DNA of 64,000 nt from the NCBI GenBank assembly GCA_025504975.1, contig JANUWI010000001.1, positions 3,534,001 to 3,598,000 on the forward strand, read 5' to 3'. Every line of letters begins with the position of its first letter. The first letter of the stretch is position 1. Below, piece by piece: positions 36,123-47,973 of the stretch. Made by a program: the position numbers and the translations under genes. This DNA is from Plenodomus lindquistii (lineage: Eukaryota; Ascomycota; Dothideomycetes; Pleosporales; Leptosphaeriaceae). The notes below the pieces were generated by a model. That model was not told where the DNA came from. It saw only the letters and a list, made by a program, of their open reading frames with translations, and searched no databases.

Positions 36123-37670
36123 AGTCCAAATCCTATGTATGATCAGACGAAAGTGTTTGCCAAAGGTATTTGAGCACTTACATGGGACCCCAGGTTGTTG
36201 CGAACCCAAAAATGAAGAAACAAGCAAAGCAAATCATCGCGGTGGCTGCGCTCTCAGTATTTTTCGGTTCATCATTGTCGAGCGCAAAGTGGCCGACTGA
36301 TGCGAAGATCAAGAAACAAATGAACATCCAGCACGAGCCTGCAATCAGCGACTTGCGGCGGCCATAGTGTTCGACGATGTACAGACCGTAGAAGGTGACG
36401 CCGAAGTTGATACCGTTCTGATGTCTTGTTAGTATCGCCTATCATCCACTGCAGCGGGCGTCGACTCACCAGAATCATCTGCGTAACAAACGAGTTGTCA
36501 ATACCGGTGCCACTAAAGATGACAGTACCATAGTAGAAGAAGTAATTGGCGCCAGTCAATTGCTGAAACATCTGCAACGCCATTCCCAGGCAGAGTCGAT
36601 ACGCCATCTTCGGCGCTTTCCACATACCCAGCCACTCCTGGATTGGGCCGTTAGTCACCTTACTCTCAGCTTCCTGCTTCACTCGCATCTCCTCGAGTTC
36701 GAGCTGGATACTGTAGTTGTTTTCAGGCACACCGTAGACCTGCGTCATGGTTTCAGTGGCTTCCTTTATCTTGCCATTGCGGTAGTTGAAGCGCGGTGTC
36801 TCGGAGAAGGCTAATATACCGACTGCGAGGATGACACCGGGTACGAAGGACAGGCCGAGGGTGATTTGCCAAGAGGCTTTGTTGCCGGATTGGTGGCGCT
36901 CAGCTGCGTAGTTGAACACTGCGGCGAGGAAGATACCAAAGGTGATCATGAGTTGGTATGTTGCGATTAGGGCACCACGGATATGACGGGGTGCTGTTTC
37001 GGCCTGCATGTCATGAGTACTGACTGCTAGGGGAAGATCTTCTGAAAACCACTTACTTGGTACATAGGCACAAGCAAACTCAACGCGCCGACACCGAGAC
37101 CAGCGACAAAACGACCCATCATGATCTGGTACCATTCGTCGGTCGAAGCAATCTGTACGACGATGCCTACGGAGAAGATACCACACCAGAAAATGATGCT
37201 CATCTTGCGGCCAATCCAATCTGCAATCGGCGCAGCTGTGAGTGCACCGAACAGCGTACCGATGGACAACAGAGCTACTATCAAACCGGAGCGGACATTG
37301 GAGAAGTACGGTGTTCCATCATCACGACGTTGTCCAAAGCGATCCAGAAAGTCCTTCATTTCAAGGAATCCAGAGACCTGACCTGTGTCGTAGCCCTAAA
37401 GCGACCATCAGTTCGTGTAAGTCTTGGTCATCATGAATGTACGCACAAAGACGAAACCACCTATACACCGTCAGTATTAATCAACATTAGTAAAATAGGA
37501 AACTCACCCATCGAAACCAAGATCCCCATCCAAAACCCCTTCCACGTCAACCTAGGAAGCGGCGTATTATCGTATCCCTCGTGCTCCCCCACCCACCTCG
37601 ACGTATGTTCCACCGACGAACGTCTCCGCCACTCCGTCACCGGATTCGTCATCTTAATCTTCTTCATCAT

Positions 37671-39049
37671 CGTTGTCACCCAATCACATCAACGATTTCC
37701 AATCTCAGGTGTACAATTCAAAAAGATCCAAGTAAGTATAGTATAGTATAGTCCCAAACTCAATATTTGAGCCGCAAGATGAACCACAGCACTGGCGCCG
37801 CACACATGGCTTTATATACATATTCTGCCTGAGGTCGCGTGGCCCGGGACGTCGGGGTCAACGGGTGGCCTGCGGTTGCTGGCTTACTGCATTGCCGAAC
37901 TTTTGCCTTGCTTACCCCATGGGCACGAGGCACGAGGTTCGATGTGACATCACGCAACGTGATCGAGGGGAATGTGCTGATGAGGCGATGTGAGGGGTGG
38001 GGCGGAAGGTGGCGGAAAGATCGATGGGTGTCATGTGTTGTCGGATTACCATTCTGGTGGTATGAGTCCGATAGAGGGGTCTTGGGGAAGTTTTCTAGAA
38101 TGAACTGCGGGAGGAGATCTTCTGAAATTAAAGTTGAGCATTGTGTTGGTGGCTGGCGATAGCTTATGCTGGCTGTTAGCGGAGGTCTGGCATTCGATAT
38201 GAGTTAATCGTTGGCAATTTTGACAATAACGCGAGTATATGTCCAGTTGTGACCGAGGCACCATGAACCCACGGGGTACGGTTCTCCACCGCCACCCCAG
38301 AACGTTCGAAGAACAAGGGTGGTCAAGCTTACTCATGAGGAGACTGGGCTGATCTCTTGATGCTTATTCGTGAGCTTTGTTCAACTTCCGCGCACTTCCG
38401 GGCCAAGAGGCAAACTCAACCCGGTCACCTTGCCCAACGAACATGTTCGACCACTTACGCGAAGGGAAGGACTACCCAAACAAGACCCCTTTGACGCGTG
38501 ATGTTGCATCTTCGGTAAGTTGTATGCGGTCGGATCTCGGCGAAGTTACATCCGACCTGCGAGAGTCACGATCATCGGACCATCATTGACAGCGTCCTCA
38601 AAAGATTTTACCATCGAACTGACTCAATAGTAGTCTGTGTGTTGTTTTCGAGATGGCCTCGAGTACTTGGCAGCATCAATTTTTTTCTGATTCAACTCGT
38701 GACCTGTCCTGGTATACTGAGACGTTGGATCGAGAACCATTCTCCCACGTAGCGGACCATTTTTGATCGCTCCAGACTTTCACACGCACCACTCATCATA
38801 CTACGCTATCTCGCTGTGCATACCATGGATTGGAGACTCGATACTCCCCATTGCTAGCTCCGATTGTGCAGAACACGCGCGAGACGGACTCATTGTTATA
38901 ATTTCAGATCAGTCTTTGAGTTCAGCGTGAAAAGGGGTTTGAAGATGGGGGACTGCATTTGAGGGAGCGCATCTACATATCTCAGGGTACACCTTCTTGC
39001 AAGGTCTACTCTACACTCCCGGCAATGAACGCTGCAGCACAGACAAGCC
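37671..39049. other. Intergenic region
   Basis: This is the promoter side of the split sugar transporter and the 3' flank of the HET gene. A short AGTAT/GTATA run lies at about 37733-37750. No gene was recognised. Confidence 0.5.
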
Positions 39050-41515
39050 TCACACAAGCGCAATTACATACTCTCCACGCTCATCCCTCTCGATATAGTC
39101 ATCTGAACACAAATCTTGCTGATCCAAAGACTCAAATTCAATCCCTTCTGGCACAGGCGTGTCCTCATCTTCAGGCCACGACATGAAGGCGAGACCAACA
39201 CGATAGTAAAATCCAGGACCTTTGTCCTGCGCCTTGACAAGAATCAGACCTTGCACTGTCGTATCGACGTTGTACAAGTACGAATTAGCCTGCCAAATGG
39301 GCAGGATAGTCCAATAGCTGGTCTTTGCGTAGATGGGGCACTCAGGTCCTTCTGTCGACCCAACATATTGGACGTAACTTGGATCCAGGCGCGTCCAGAA
39401 CCAACGATTTGGGCTTGCGGAAGGGAAAACAGCTGCGTTCCGAGGCGAAGCAACTTGGTAAAACGACTCTCTTTCGGGGTAGGAGTCGGGGTCGATTTGC
39501 ACCTTGATGGGATTCCCTTTGATTACCAAGGCAGTGGGGAAAGATGGCATAGTGGTCCAGGGGACTTGGGCACATGGCTTGTGCAGGCGTTTTCCGCAGC
39601 CTGGAGTACACTGATGCATTTCAGAAGGGCCTTTGAGGTCGTGATTGGGCAGGCTAGACCATTGGATGATGTAGTCAGAATCTTCTGATGCCCACGACCA
39701 GCTTGGGATTGATTGTCCCTGCGGGGTGGCCTTGTAGGGCCGTCTGGAGGGAAACTTGGCTATGCTGGCATGTTGTTGGAAAACGACGCTCCAAAGAAGG
39801 TCGTGTGGGAGGTTACCGGTCCAAAGACCGTATCGGTACTCGTCATTGGGTAGATGCTCTTGGAAGTACGAGGCGATACCAGCCAGAGCTGGAAGACGGT
39901 CTGCGGCGAATGTAAGAGACCTCTGGGAGTAGTGCTTTACGATACAGCGCCATGTGTGATAGCGGTCCTGGCCTACAATGCTGGCTAAGTGTGGATCCCT
40001 ATCCTCGAAGCTCATCATGGTTTCAATGGATGACTTGATCATCAGCCGTCGTTGGTTTTCCCTTTCCCAATTGCAGTAGCCAGAGGAATCAGTCGGACTT
40101 GACTTCCATCCTTCAGGTTGGGACTCGTTGGCATAGAGCTCGGTACAATTCCAGAATATCTGATCGTCACTAAAGTAGAGAGCTCTGGGGGCCTTCCAAA
40201 CGGTGAGTATACATGTCGATGCTCTTTGCTTCGATACTATCTTACAAGAATCTGCTCTTGCAGGACCCATGCGCGTTGAAACAACGGAGTATACAGAAGC
40301 TCGGCCCATGGAGTGATTGGCCCAAGTCGTAGTGCGCCGTCAGACGCATTGTTGATGTCAGATGGTAGTTCGCATGAGAGGGATAGTTGAGACGACAGCA
40401 TTCTACTATCCTTGCCTTCCCAAAAGAGACCCCGGGAATGTGCATCAACCGCGGCGGCTGCTATGTTGAGAGTAGAATTCGAATAGACCTGACCCATGCG
40501 TTGCGACTCTGACATCCAATCCTCTTTTGAGTCCTGCAGTATACACAAACTGTCGATCCAAAGATAATCTATGCCCAAACTTGATGCCATACGCATAGCA
40601 TCGCTGAAAGTGCGAGGTAGCTTGGAGTTGTCGATACCGTCCAGGAGCTCAGTGTGATTTTCACTATTGAGCTTCAGAAAGCCTTCTTGGCCCCAGCGGT
40701 GACTAAGTGTACAGTAAACTGTCCCTAGCGGCAATGTTGATCCATAGCATATATTTGATTCGAGCGTTTCTTGGGTCGGATCTTGACGTATTGCGATCAG
40801 TCGTGTGGGCAGATCTGAGTTGTGGCCCAGTTTACGGCATTGAGCATGCGTCCGCCGGCAAAGCGATATCCAGTGAATTGCCTGTGCATAAAAGGAGGGC
40901 CTTGATACGTTTGACTCTGCAGTTTTGTAATTTTGCAGAGTTTTTGTGGCTACACGATAGTGTGCAATTAGTGATATGAGATGAGGATCATTCTAGCCGT
41001 GAAGTGCTGCGGAACTCTTGGATTTGCAAGACAAGTAGAGAACGCGACTCGCCTTGGTTTTCATAGGTCTTGAACACTACACTGGAGCTGCCATATTCAA
41101 TTATTAATTTGTTGAAGCCCCAGGTCCAGCTCGGGTGCCAGATGGTAGGCGTGTCTTTCGATCCCGGCAGTTGCAATTGAGTACGCCTCCAGACCCGCAC
41201 ACAAATGTAACAACGTGCAGCTACCGCTCTCGACCAAGACTCCACGCTCTGATGGTAGGAGACCAATCCAGACTTTGTGCCTTGCGGAATTCTGTAACTA
41301 TAGCTCCATTGGCAAGACGAATGCGCGCGACCCGAACAAACACGATGCTGGAGATTAAGACAAGCTTTGGTCCACTGAACTCGACCAATGATCTTTTCAT
41401 GAATCCCTTCGTCGGCGAACTTTCGAAATTGAGTCAACAATTCCAAGCAAATGTCGCAAAAGCCTGATATTGCCGTTGACTCTGGAATCATCGCCGGTGC
41501 AGGGGTGGCCGCCAT
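39050..41515 (-). pseudogene. HET-domain (heterokaryon incompatibility) protein gene with an apparent frameshift
   Basis: Three coding blocks are visible: 41515-40988, 40992-40246 and 40192-39050 (intron 40245-40193, GTAAGA...GGAAG). The middle block has the HET-domain signatures CTLSHRWG, LPRTFSDAMRMASSLGIDYLWIDSLCI with QDS, and RAWVLQEQ. The N-terminal block has a Cys-rich start and a segment FKTYENQGESRSLLVLQIQEF typical of the region before HET domains. Block 1 ends SRLE at a TGA (40990-40988), while the next frame is open from 40992 and reads NDPHLISLIAHYR onward to the HET domain. No splice pair bridges the two, so a 1- or 2-base indel near 40990 is the simplest reading. HET proteins trigger non-self recognition and cell death after hyphal fusion. 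If the frameshift is real, only an ATG inside the second block could give an N-terminally cut protein. Confidence 0.8.
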
Positions 41516-41899
41516 CAACTGATAAAGTATGTCGATCGTATACGCGCATGCGAGAAGGAAGAGTGAGGATCAGGCAGACGCGAAAGGCTGAAGTTGACCT
41601 GGAGTTCTTGGCATGCGTCGACACCTCATTCTAGGAAGGAGCGACTCACAACCTCGTTGTAGGTCCAAGATCCTGCAGCCAATCACAGCACACCAAATAC
41701 TTCTCAGAACCCGAGCAAGAAATCGACTGTATCTTGTGCATCTCAACCAGTGCTATCAACGGAGATTCTAGAACTGTAATTTCTGAATTTAAGGAAACGA
41801 AGATCAATAAACTCCCAAATACAATGACCTATTTAATTGTCGCGTTCATAGCCGTCGAACGCCAAAAGACCACCAGCCATCTAAACAGTGCAACCAGGC
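41516..41899. other. Intergenic region
   Basis: This region lies between the RBR pseudogene and the HET gene start. It should hold the HET gene promoter. Nothing was recognised. Confidence 0.5.
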
Positions 41900-43157
41900 C
41901 TACCTATAGTGCGTGCACCCATGACGATGTGCGCGGTTGCCAACTCTCCAGATCCCCATGGGACCTCCATAAGGCGCAAGACAGCGCCAGCAGAATCCAT
42001 GAGTGCATCTGGAGCCTGCGTGTGATCGTGAGCGGATTATGAACCTGGGAGGGCTACATGAAGGTCCCATGTAAACACGAGAAGAACTTACAGGCCATGT
42101 GGTCGCATCCAGATGTCTTCTCAATTCTCACTCTGCAATCAGCATTCGGACACACCTTTGTAGATCCACAGATCATGGTGGCACTGGCACCCTCTTCTCT
42201 TTGTCGCTCAGTACCGCGTTAAGCGTCGTACTGCGCGCATGTGAGGCCGACGTGGAAAGCTGTCTCGTGGATCGTGCATGCCAGGAAGCCACAGGCGTTA
42301 CAACGGAGGATATTGCCATCGTCTTCGTCATCGTGAATCTGACCGGAGTCATATCCAGCGCGGAGACAGTGACGGAACTCTGGGATACTGCCTAGCATTG
42401 CTCGGGTGGAGAGATGGTCGTATCTGCTGTACCGTTAGCTTTGTGCTGGTGGCTTTGGGTGCTGATCTTTGGTTACTTGCCGCTCAAAGACGTCTTCTGG
42501 TGCATGAGTTCTCATCTCTTCAGCAGTGATGGTTTGGCGACAGGTCTTGACTGGACAGGTAATGCGGTCCCAGCTTGTGTTGTCGAGCTGGCTTCGCAGC
42601 CAGCCTGCGAAGCATTCCTGGCAGACGTCGGGTGCATGTGCGCACGCTTCCAGTTCAGGGGATTGATCCAATTGCTGTCGATCACCACAGACTGTATATT
42701 CTCTCTCGGTTGGTTCGGAGGTACGGGATCTTCGAAGGCCGAAGTCCAGTACATGTCTCCAGAGTGGTGGACGGATTGGTTGTATTGTCCGTTCCAAGAG
42801 TTTTGGGGGTCCGGAAGCTGGATTTGCGAACAGAGGGTGAAACATCCGAGGGGGGTCAACTGGTGCAGTGCGCTCCATCCACCTAACAGGAATGCCGGGC
42901 TGAACAGGTGCTGCGGGTGTCGCTGGTCTAGGTGTAGGCCTCACGTAGCGTGTCGAGGTGCGCTATACCCTTCGCACTACGTATGTGCCTACCCTTCGAT
43001 TCTGCCTGTCGCGACAGTCCTGACAGTTGGTCCAGAATCTGCCTGTTGTAACTTGTATATCTCTGGGTCTTTGGAGCCTGTGCCGACACGTTTTGCACTC
43101 GCGGTAGGATCGAGTCGACTGATCGTACGGCCGTGTTTTGTTCTTATACCGATACAT
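41900..43157 (-). pseudogene. RBR-type (RING1-IBR-RING2) zinc-finger gene 1 with two in-frame stops
   Basis: Three exons (43157-42481, 42423-42092, 42015-41900) keep one frame of 375 codons, and intron positions match those of the two intact RBR genes at 49333 and 51406. The N-terminus has a CX2C...CX2C motif (CKTCRHRLQ...CQDCRDR). RING1 spans CGDRQQL to DVFER, the IBR contains SGQIHD and CNACGFLAC, and RING2 runs CPNADCRVRI, SGCDHM, then CTHGFCWRCLAPY. Two codons are stops: TAG at 42965-42963 (codon 65) and TAA at 42221-42219 (between IBR and RING2). Each is one C-to-T change from a Gln codon. Intron 1 has a GC donor (GCAAGT), whereas both paralogues have GT at this site. Proteins of this type are ubiquitin E3 ligases with a catalytic Cys in RING2; this copy cannot make a full product. 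Confidence 0.85.
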
Positions 43158-43579
43158 TGTTTGGAAGTCTGGGCTGCGTGCTGTCGTGTTAGATTGATGA
43201 TGTGATGCTCACCTATGGTGTTAAAGAAGAAAGGTCGCTCTGGGTGCACTTGGCCGCTTTGTATTCGAGACAGCAAGATCAAGCAAGGTGAGAGCCGCAC
43301 TGCTCCGACGGATTGATACTACTAGGTGAGAGAACAGAAATGCATCAGTAAGAGCGGAGTGCACCTGGGTTCAGACCTAACCAGAGTGCGGTGTAAACGT
43401 CAGCATATCTGTCGAGGAAGAGAATCACCCACAACTTGACATAACCTCACCGTATCCAGAACGAAAACAACGTGTCGATAATCTCTCAGTCAACTTGGCA
43501 TAACCAGCCTATCCATGATTGACTCCGAAACTCCAGGCTCTTCTCGAGCAATGCCCTGTATTCTCTCACAACACCACAC
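43158..43579. other. Intergenic region
   Basis: This contains the upstream flank of the RBR pseudogene and the 3' flank of NOP16. No feature was recognised. Confidence 0.5.
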
Positions 43580-44369
43580 TCAAGCAACCCACGGCTTCAC
43601 CTCGCCACCCTTCTCCTGCGCCTTCCTCCACTTGCCCACCCTCTTCTTGATGTCATTCTCCGTCTGCTGCATAGGATTGAGTTTCCTATCCCTCGCCATC
43701 CTCGCATAGTCCTCTCCATATTTGCTCACAAGCGCCTCACACCACTCCATCTCCCTCTGACTCTGCCCTCTCGGCGCCTTCCTCGCGCCATTCCTCGCCG
43801 CTTCTTCCAACTGCCTAATCACAGGATTCACCGACTCCTCCTCCTCATGCTCTGGCACCATGCTGAACCCATTCCACTCCTCTACTTCGCCATCGTCGTC
43901 TTCCAATTCGTTCAATGGGTCGTTGAGTGGGTTGGCGCGTGTCTCCTTCTCCACGACACGCAAGATTGCGCCAGTTTCGGGATCGCGCTCTACCTCGATT
44001 TCTTCAGTTGCGACGGCAGCAGGCGCTTTGGATACAATGTTCAGTGCGTTGGCGGTAGATGATGCTGAGGCGTCTGCGCGCGAGGATTTGGGGTCGTTGA
44101 GGCCGAGGAGGGCGATTGTTTTCTCGGTGCCGCCGGTTGCGTGGTTCAGGCGGGCTGTGAGGCCGAGGCGACGGTAGTTTTGGGAGAGGGTTTCTTTCTG
44201 GATCCTTTGTGTTTACAGTTAGCATCGGTCTCTGGCGCGAGAGGATGGTGAAGACATGCCAGTGCTTTGCGATGATGGGATTCTGGAGAATCTTCTTCTT
44301 CGAGGGGCCATTCTGGCGCTTCTTGGGCAGACCAGACTTGTTCTTCTTCTTTTGGAGTTCGCGACCCAT
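43580..44369 (-). CDS. NOP16: Ribosome biogenesis protein Nop16
   Basis: Two exons (44369-44256 and 44197-43580) give about 243 residues, close to the usual Nop16 length. The N-terminus MGRELQKKKNKSGLPK with a following PIIAKHW, and the C-terminal block from VNPVIRQLEEAA through QSQREMEWCEALVSKYGEDYARMARDRKLNPMQQT to KRVGKWRKA, are the conserved ends of the family. Nop16 is a nucleolar factor of the 60S pre-ribosome. The middle is acidic (ELEDDDGEVEEWNGF). The intron interrupts the first conserved block just after KHW. It is divergently transcribed from the zinc transporter gene, with 297 bp between the two starts. This is a conserved single-copy gene and a useful synteny anchor. Confidence 0.93.
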
Positions 44370-44666
44370 GTTGTGCTATTTGTGAGGATTATCTGAGGTG
44401 GTGTGGTGTTGTAGTGGTGTGTTGCAGTTGGCTGGTCGCGGCTTCCCCAAAATTTCGGCGGCGTCGTCCAAAATCTCCGCGCTAGCCACTCTTATCGATA
44501 AGATCCAGTTTTAAGTTGAGTGAAGGCAGGAGCGGACCACCGAAGCTTGCTTGGACGGGCGGACCCCTGACAGCTAAGCTAGTAAACACCCCTCCCATCT
44601 CTCTCCCACATGCCACTATATAGAGGGCTCACTTCATTACAAAATCAAGCGCATTGCACATCTGTC
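44370..44666. promoter_or_regulatory. Shared promoter of NOP16 and the ZIP transporter, with a GATA palindrome
   Basis: These 297 bp lie between two divergent starts. They include a perfect 12-bp palindrome CTTATCGATAAG at 44491-44502, which contains GATA on both strands and could bind a GATA-type regulator. A G/C-rich patch (44440-44480) lies on the NOP16 side, and TATATAGAG at 44618-44626 lies about 45 bp before the transporter ATG. Confidence 0.45.
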
Positions 44667-46114
44667 ATGGTCTCGCGTCGCAATAGGACATTATTGTCCT
44701 TGTCAATCGTTGCTGGTGTGTTGGCATGGAACGTTGCTGCTGCTGCTGTCAAGGGCGAAACAGGCATGCCGGTGGGCAACTTGACGCCCCATGCGATTGA
44801 GGAGCAGTTGCAGGTAAGACACCTTGCCCATTCGACCATCTTCGCTTCGAGACGGTGTTTCTCATTAGTACGCTGTCACTGCACATGGGAAGAATGATTC
44901 GTGGCACAAGTCTCATTGTGGCCAGCACCTGGATGTCGCGTGCTCGTCTCAGTACTAACACTGCCTAGGAGTGCCCACTTGTGCAAGCTCTCAACGAGCA
45001 CAAAGCCGCTGCCAGCCCCACCACTTCCTCCGTCACCTCGCAGATATTCGCCTTCCTCTTTCCAGGAAGCCCCGCCGTCAACGCCCTCCTTGCGACGCTC
45101 TACATCTCTGGCCCGCCAAACTTCCTCCTGGCACTATGTCCGCCCAACATCGATCCTGCTTCGCTGTCCGTCATGGTCGCATTCGCCGTCGGTGGCCTGC
45201 TAGGCGACACACTGTTCCACCTCCTACCCGAGATATTCTTGGGTGAGGATGAGCACGACAAGGCCAAGTTTGTCATGGTGGAGCCAAACAAGAATCTCTT
45301 GCTGGGCGTAGCCATCATGGTCGGCTTCATCACCTTTGTTGCCATGGACAAGGGTCTCAGGATCGCAACAGGTGGCGCAGGCGGCCACGACCACTCCCAC
45401 AGCCACTCGCACGCTCCCACCGACGCAACAGCAAAGACCACTGGCGCGGACATCAGCACACCCAAAGATGCCGCACGCGCCCGTAAGACCAACGCCAACG
45501 GCACTACAGCCTCCAATGTCGTCGAGACCGTCGAGAAAGAAATCAACGCCAGCGTTAAACTCGGCGGCTACCTCAATCTCATCGCCGACTTCACCCACAA
45601 CATCACCGACGGCCTTGCCCTAAGCTCCTCGTTCTACGCCTCTCCCACAATCGGCGCCACCACCACCGTGGCTGTCTTCTTCCACGAGATCCCACACGAA
45701 GTCGGCGACTTCGCCTTGCTCATCCAATCCGGTTTCAGCAAGCGGCAAGCCATGGGGGCACAGTTTGTTACCGCTGTTGGAGCATTCCTAGGTACTTGCA
45801 TTGGCATCGCGGTGCAGGAGTTTGGAGGCAGTTCGCAATCTGCTGATGTCCAGGGACCAGGGCTCTGGGGCACGAGTCTGCAGTGGGGAGACATGTTGTT
45901 GCCGTTCACGGCGGGCACGTTTTTGTATGTTGGGACTGTTGCCGTTATACCCGAACTGTTGGAGACGGGGCCGAACAAGGGAGAGGAGTTGAGGAAGACC
46001 CTCACTCAGTTTGCGGCTATAGCCACAGGGGCGGGGATTATGCTTGCGTGAGTCTTAATATTCCTTCAACGTCGATCGACATCAACTGACTAGTGCAGTA
46101 TCTCGTGGTCCTAG
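44667..46114 (+). CDS. YKE4: ZIP-family zinc transporter, ZIP7/YKE4 type
   Basis: Three exons (44667-44813, 44969-46047, 46099-46114) give about 413 residues; the last exon supplies only the final residues ISWS. Residues 1-28 form a signal peptide. A His-rich loop GGHDHSHSHSHA lies between helices 3 and 4. The metal-binding helices carry HNITDGLAL (helix 4) and HEIPHEVGDFALL (helix 5); HEIPHE is the hallmark of the LIV-1/ZIP7 branch. YKE4 and ZIP7 proteins release or balance zinc across the ER or Golgi membrane, so an ER location is likely. The symbol is by resemblance, not proven orthology. The gene shares a short divergent promoter with NOP16. Confidence 0.9.
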
Positions 46115-47973
46115 ATCTCGGCTTTCAGACCTTCTTCGATTTAGGATTCGAAGTCCCTGAACGATCTCCTCCTGCGATTGTGGCTCTGCAGCAACGGCCT
46201 CGATGGAACGCCTTTGGACTGCATGGCCGAAGTACAGCACATCGCGGTACTCGATCACCGATTGCAGACCGCTGACTTCATTTCGTCCCGCCTAATCTCG
46301 CTCGCCTCCTTGGTGGTCAGACTGACGTAGCGGCATCAAATTCGGCGGTTCGGTTCGGCGATAGTACATAGCTAGCCAGCGTGGCATCAGATTCTCGCGG
46401 CCTTATGCTTCGGATGTCGGCCACGAATGAGCAATTTCCTCCTAATGAATACCGATCACTAAAATAAGGCGCTAACGTCGTTGATGTTAGAATACGGGCA
46501 ACACTAAGCTCTTCATACGATTATCTTGTTGTGGTAATATCACCCCGGCCTTATACTCACGCCGAACAATGTCTGGAGTTTCTCACCCCTGTCACCCCCG
46601 GATTCGCGATGCCTGCCCCTTGAAGGATGATCCCACGACCCTGGGGCATGGCTTTGCGACACCCTGGGTTTTGAGGCAACAAGTGCATGCAAGGTGACTT
46701 GCGCGTCACTTTCCTGCGTTCTCTTGCGATCGCATTACCAAGTAAACTTCCTTGCCGGTGCTAATGTCTATGATTACTCACAGTTATGCACTCAAGGCCA
46801 TACCTGGCGAGTCGCGCACCAGTCAAGGAGCAGGACGGGAATAGCAACAACAGACATCTAGTGCGTGCGCAGTAACCACAATCACGATCACGGAACATCT
46901 AGTTGATAGGGCTGTGACTGTGCTGTGCTATGCACCGCCATTCTAACCGGGAATGACCAGTCTGTGTGGCTGAAACTATCGCCGGCTCCACATTCATCTA
47001 CCTGCCACTGACTCGCATTCACCGGAGTTGTTCGTGTCAATCATCTTCCTCTGTTGATTCGGAGGGCTCGGCCGGAGGGATTGATAACGTGGTCAAACAC
47101 GTAAAGTAAGACGCCGACACGAAGTAGAGTTCTGGGGTCAATCCATTGGAGTCGTGCTGACGAGGGCGACCAAGTTGTACAATGGCGACTCACTCCAAGC
47201 ACAGGCAGCTATACGAACAACGTCAGACTCATTTCTAACTCTACTCCGCCAAATGAACACGGGCACGACCAATCAACATTTTCACTTTTTCAAGTTACCA
47301 CCTCGGACGAACACTTCCGCTGATGATATCCGAACATACTGCGCCGCTGTCATCTCACTGACCAAGCGCCTCTAGCGCAGTGGCTAAGCCTAGCGCTGCC
47401 GCCTTACCGTCTTGCCGAGTTCCACACCCTGACTTGCATGGTTGCCGGATAACCGTAAGTGTGGTCATATGTATGGAACTGGGTGGGCCACCATGAAGTA
47501 CGTAGTGTATTGAATTCGACTCATCAATCGTCTCTTCTCAATCAACACAACGCCACAGTACTCGACTGCGAATTGACTTTCCCTTCACACACACTGGACA
47601 CTGAATACCTTTCCTCATTATCGGCGCTCCCTGGAACGGTGCCCAAGATTTACATTCGTACCGTTATCGCACCGAACACGGGCTTATGACTGTGGGGTAG
47701 ATGAACTAGAAGAAGAATTCAGTGACTTGATTGCTGGATTGGGATCGCGGTTTGTCAGGCGCATCTGAACTAGGAAAGAAGAGGGTAAGAGACAACACGA
47801 ACGGAGGTTGTCAGAAGCCGTGAGAGTGTCGCCGAAAATTCGGGTTAAGAAACTGCGCGGAACTGCTTTGAGAGTTTGGCTGAGAAGATAGGCGTCGGAT
47901 CGAGAGGGTGTCAGCATAAGAGGGGGAGTATAAGGCTGGGTATTGTAGACACGTTCTCTACCGCGTTTGGGCC
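46115..47973. other. Intergenic region, 1.9 kb
   Basis: No domain-bearing frame or repeat was recognised. Bases 47367-47402 resemble a tRNA 5' half, but no matching T arm follows, so it was not called. Short open frames have no support. Confidence 0.45.

Larger units (their letters stand above)
28777..37670 (-). pseudogene. MFS sugar transporter gene split by a copia retrotransposon
   Basis: The 5' part lies at 37670-36118 and the 3' part at 29318-28777. Exons read: 37670-37508, a 14-bp micro-exon 37460-37447, 37395-37057, 37003-36470, about 36418-36186, then from just after the acceptor CATAG near 36136 to the insertion. After the element the same exon continues to 29257, and the last exon is 29203-28777. 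Sugar-porter marks include GYDTGQVSGFLEM, the GRK and GRR loops, a PRF segment after helix 6 and GELYPSRYRAKAMA after helix 10. The element breaks the frame between the Thr-Ile and Cys-Gly-Glu codons; the flanking bases share the 5-bp duplication, so the reading frame was intact before insertion. It would have encoded a roughly 540-residue hexose or quinate-type permease. No other lesion was seen, in keeping with a recent loss. Confidence 0.9.

Noticed and set aside
36200..37219. A long continuous frame read through introns of the split sugar transporter
   Set aside because: It crosses GTAAGT and GTGAGT donors and loses transporter motifs; the spliced reading restores them.
42963..42995. Intron removing the TAG at codon 65 of RBR gene 1
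   Set aside because: The only GT...AG span around the stop is about 30 bp, too short for a fungal intron, and has no branch site.
47367..47450. tRNA-like 5' half (TAGCGCAGTGG)
   Set aside because: The D-arm-like bases are not followed by a pairing anticodon stem, a TTC-type T loop or a matching acceptor strand.
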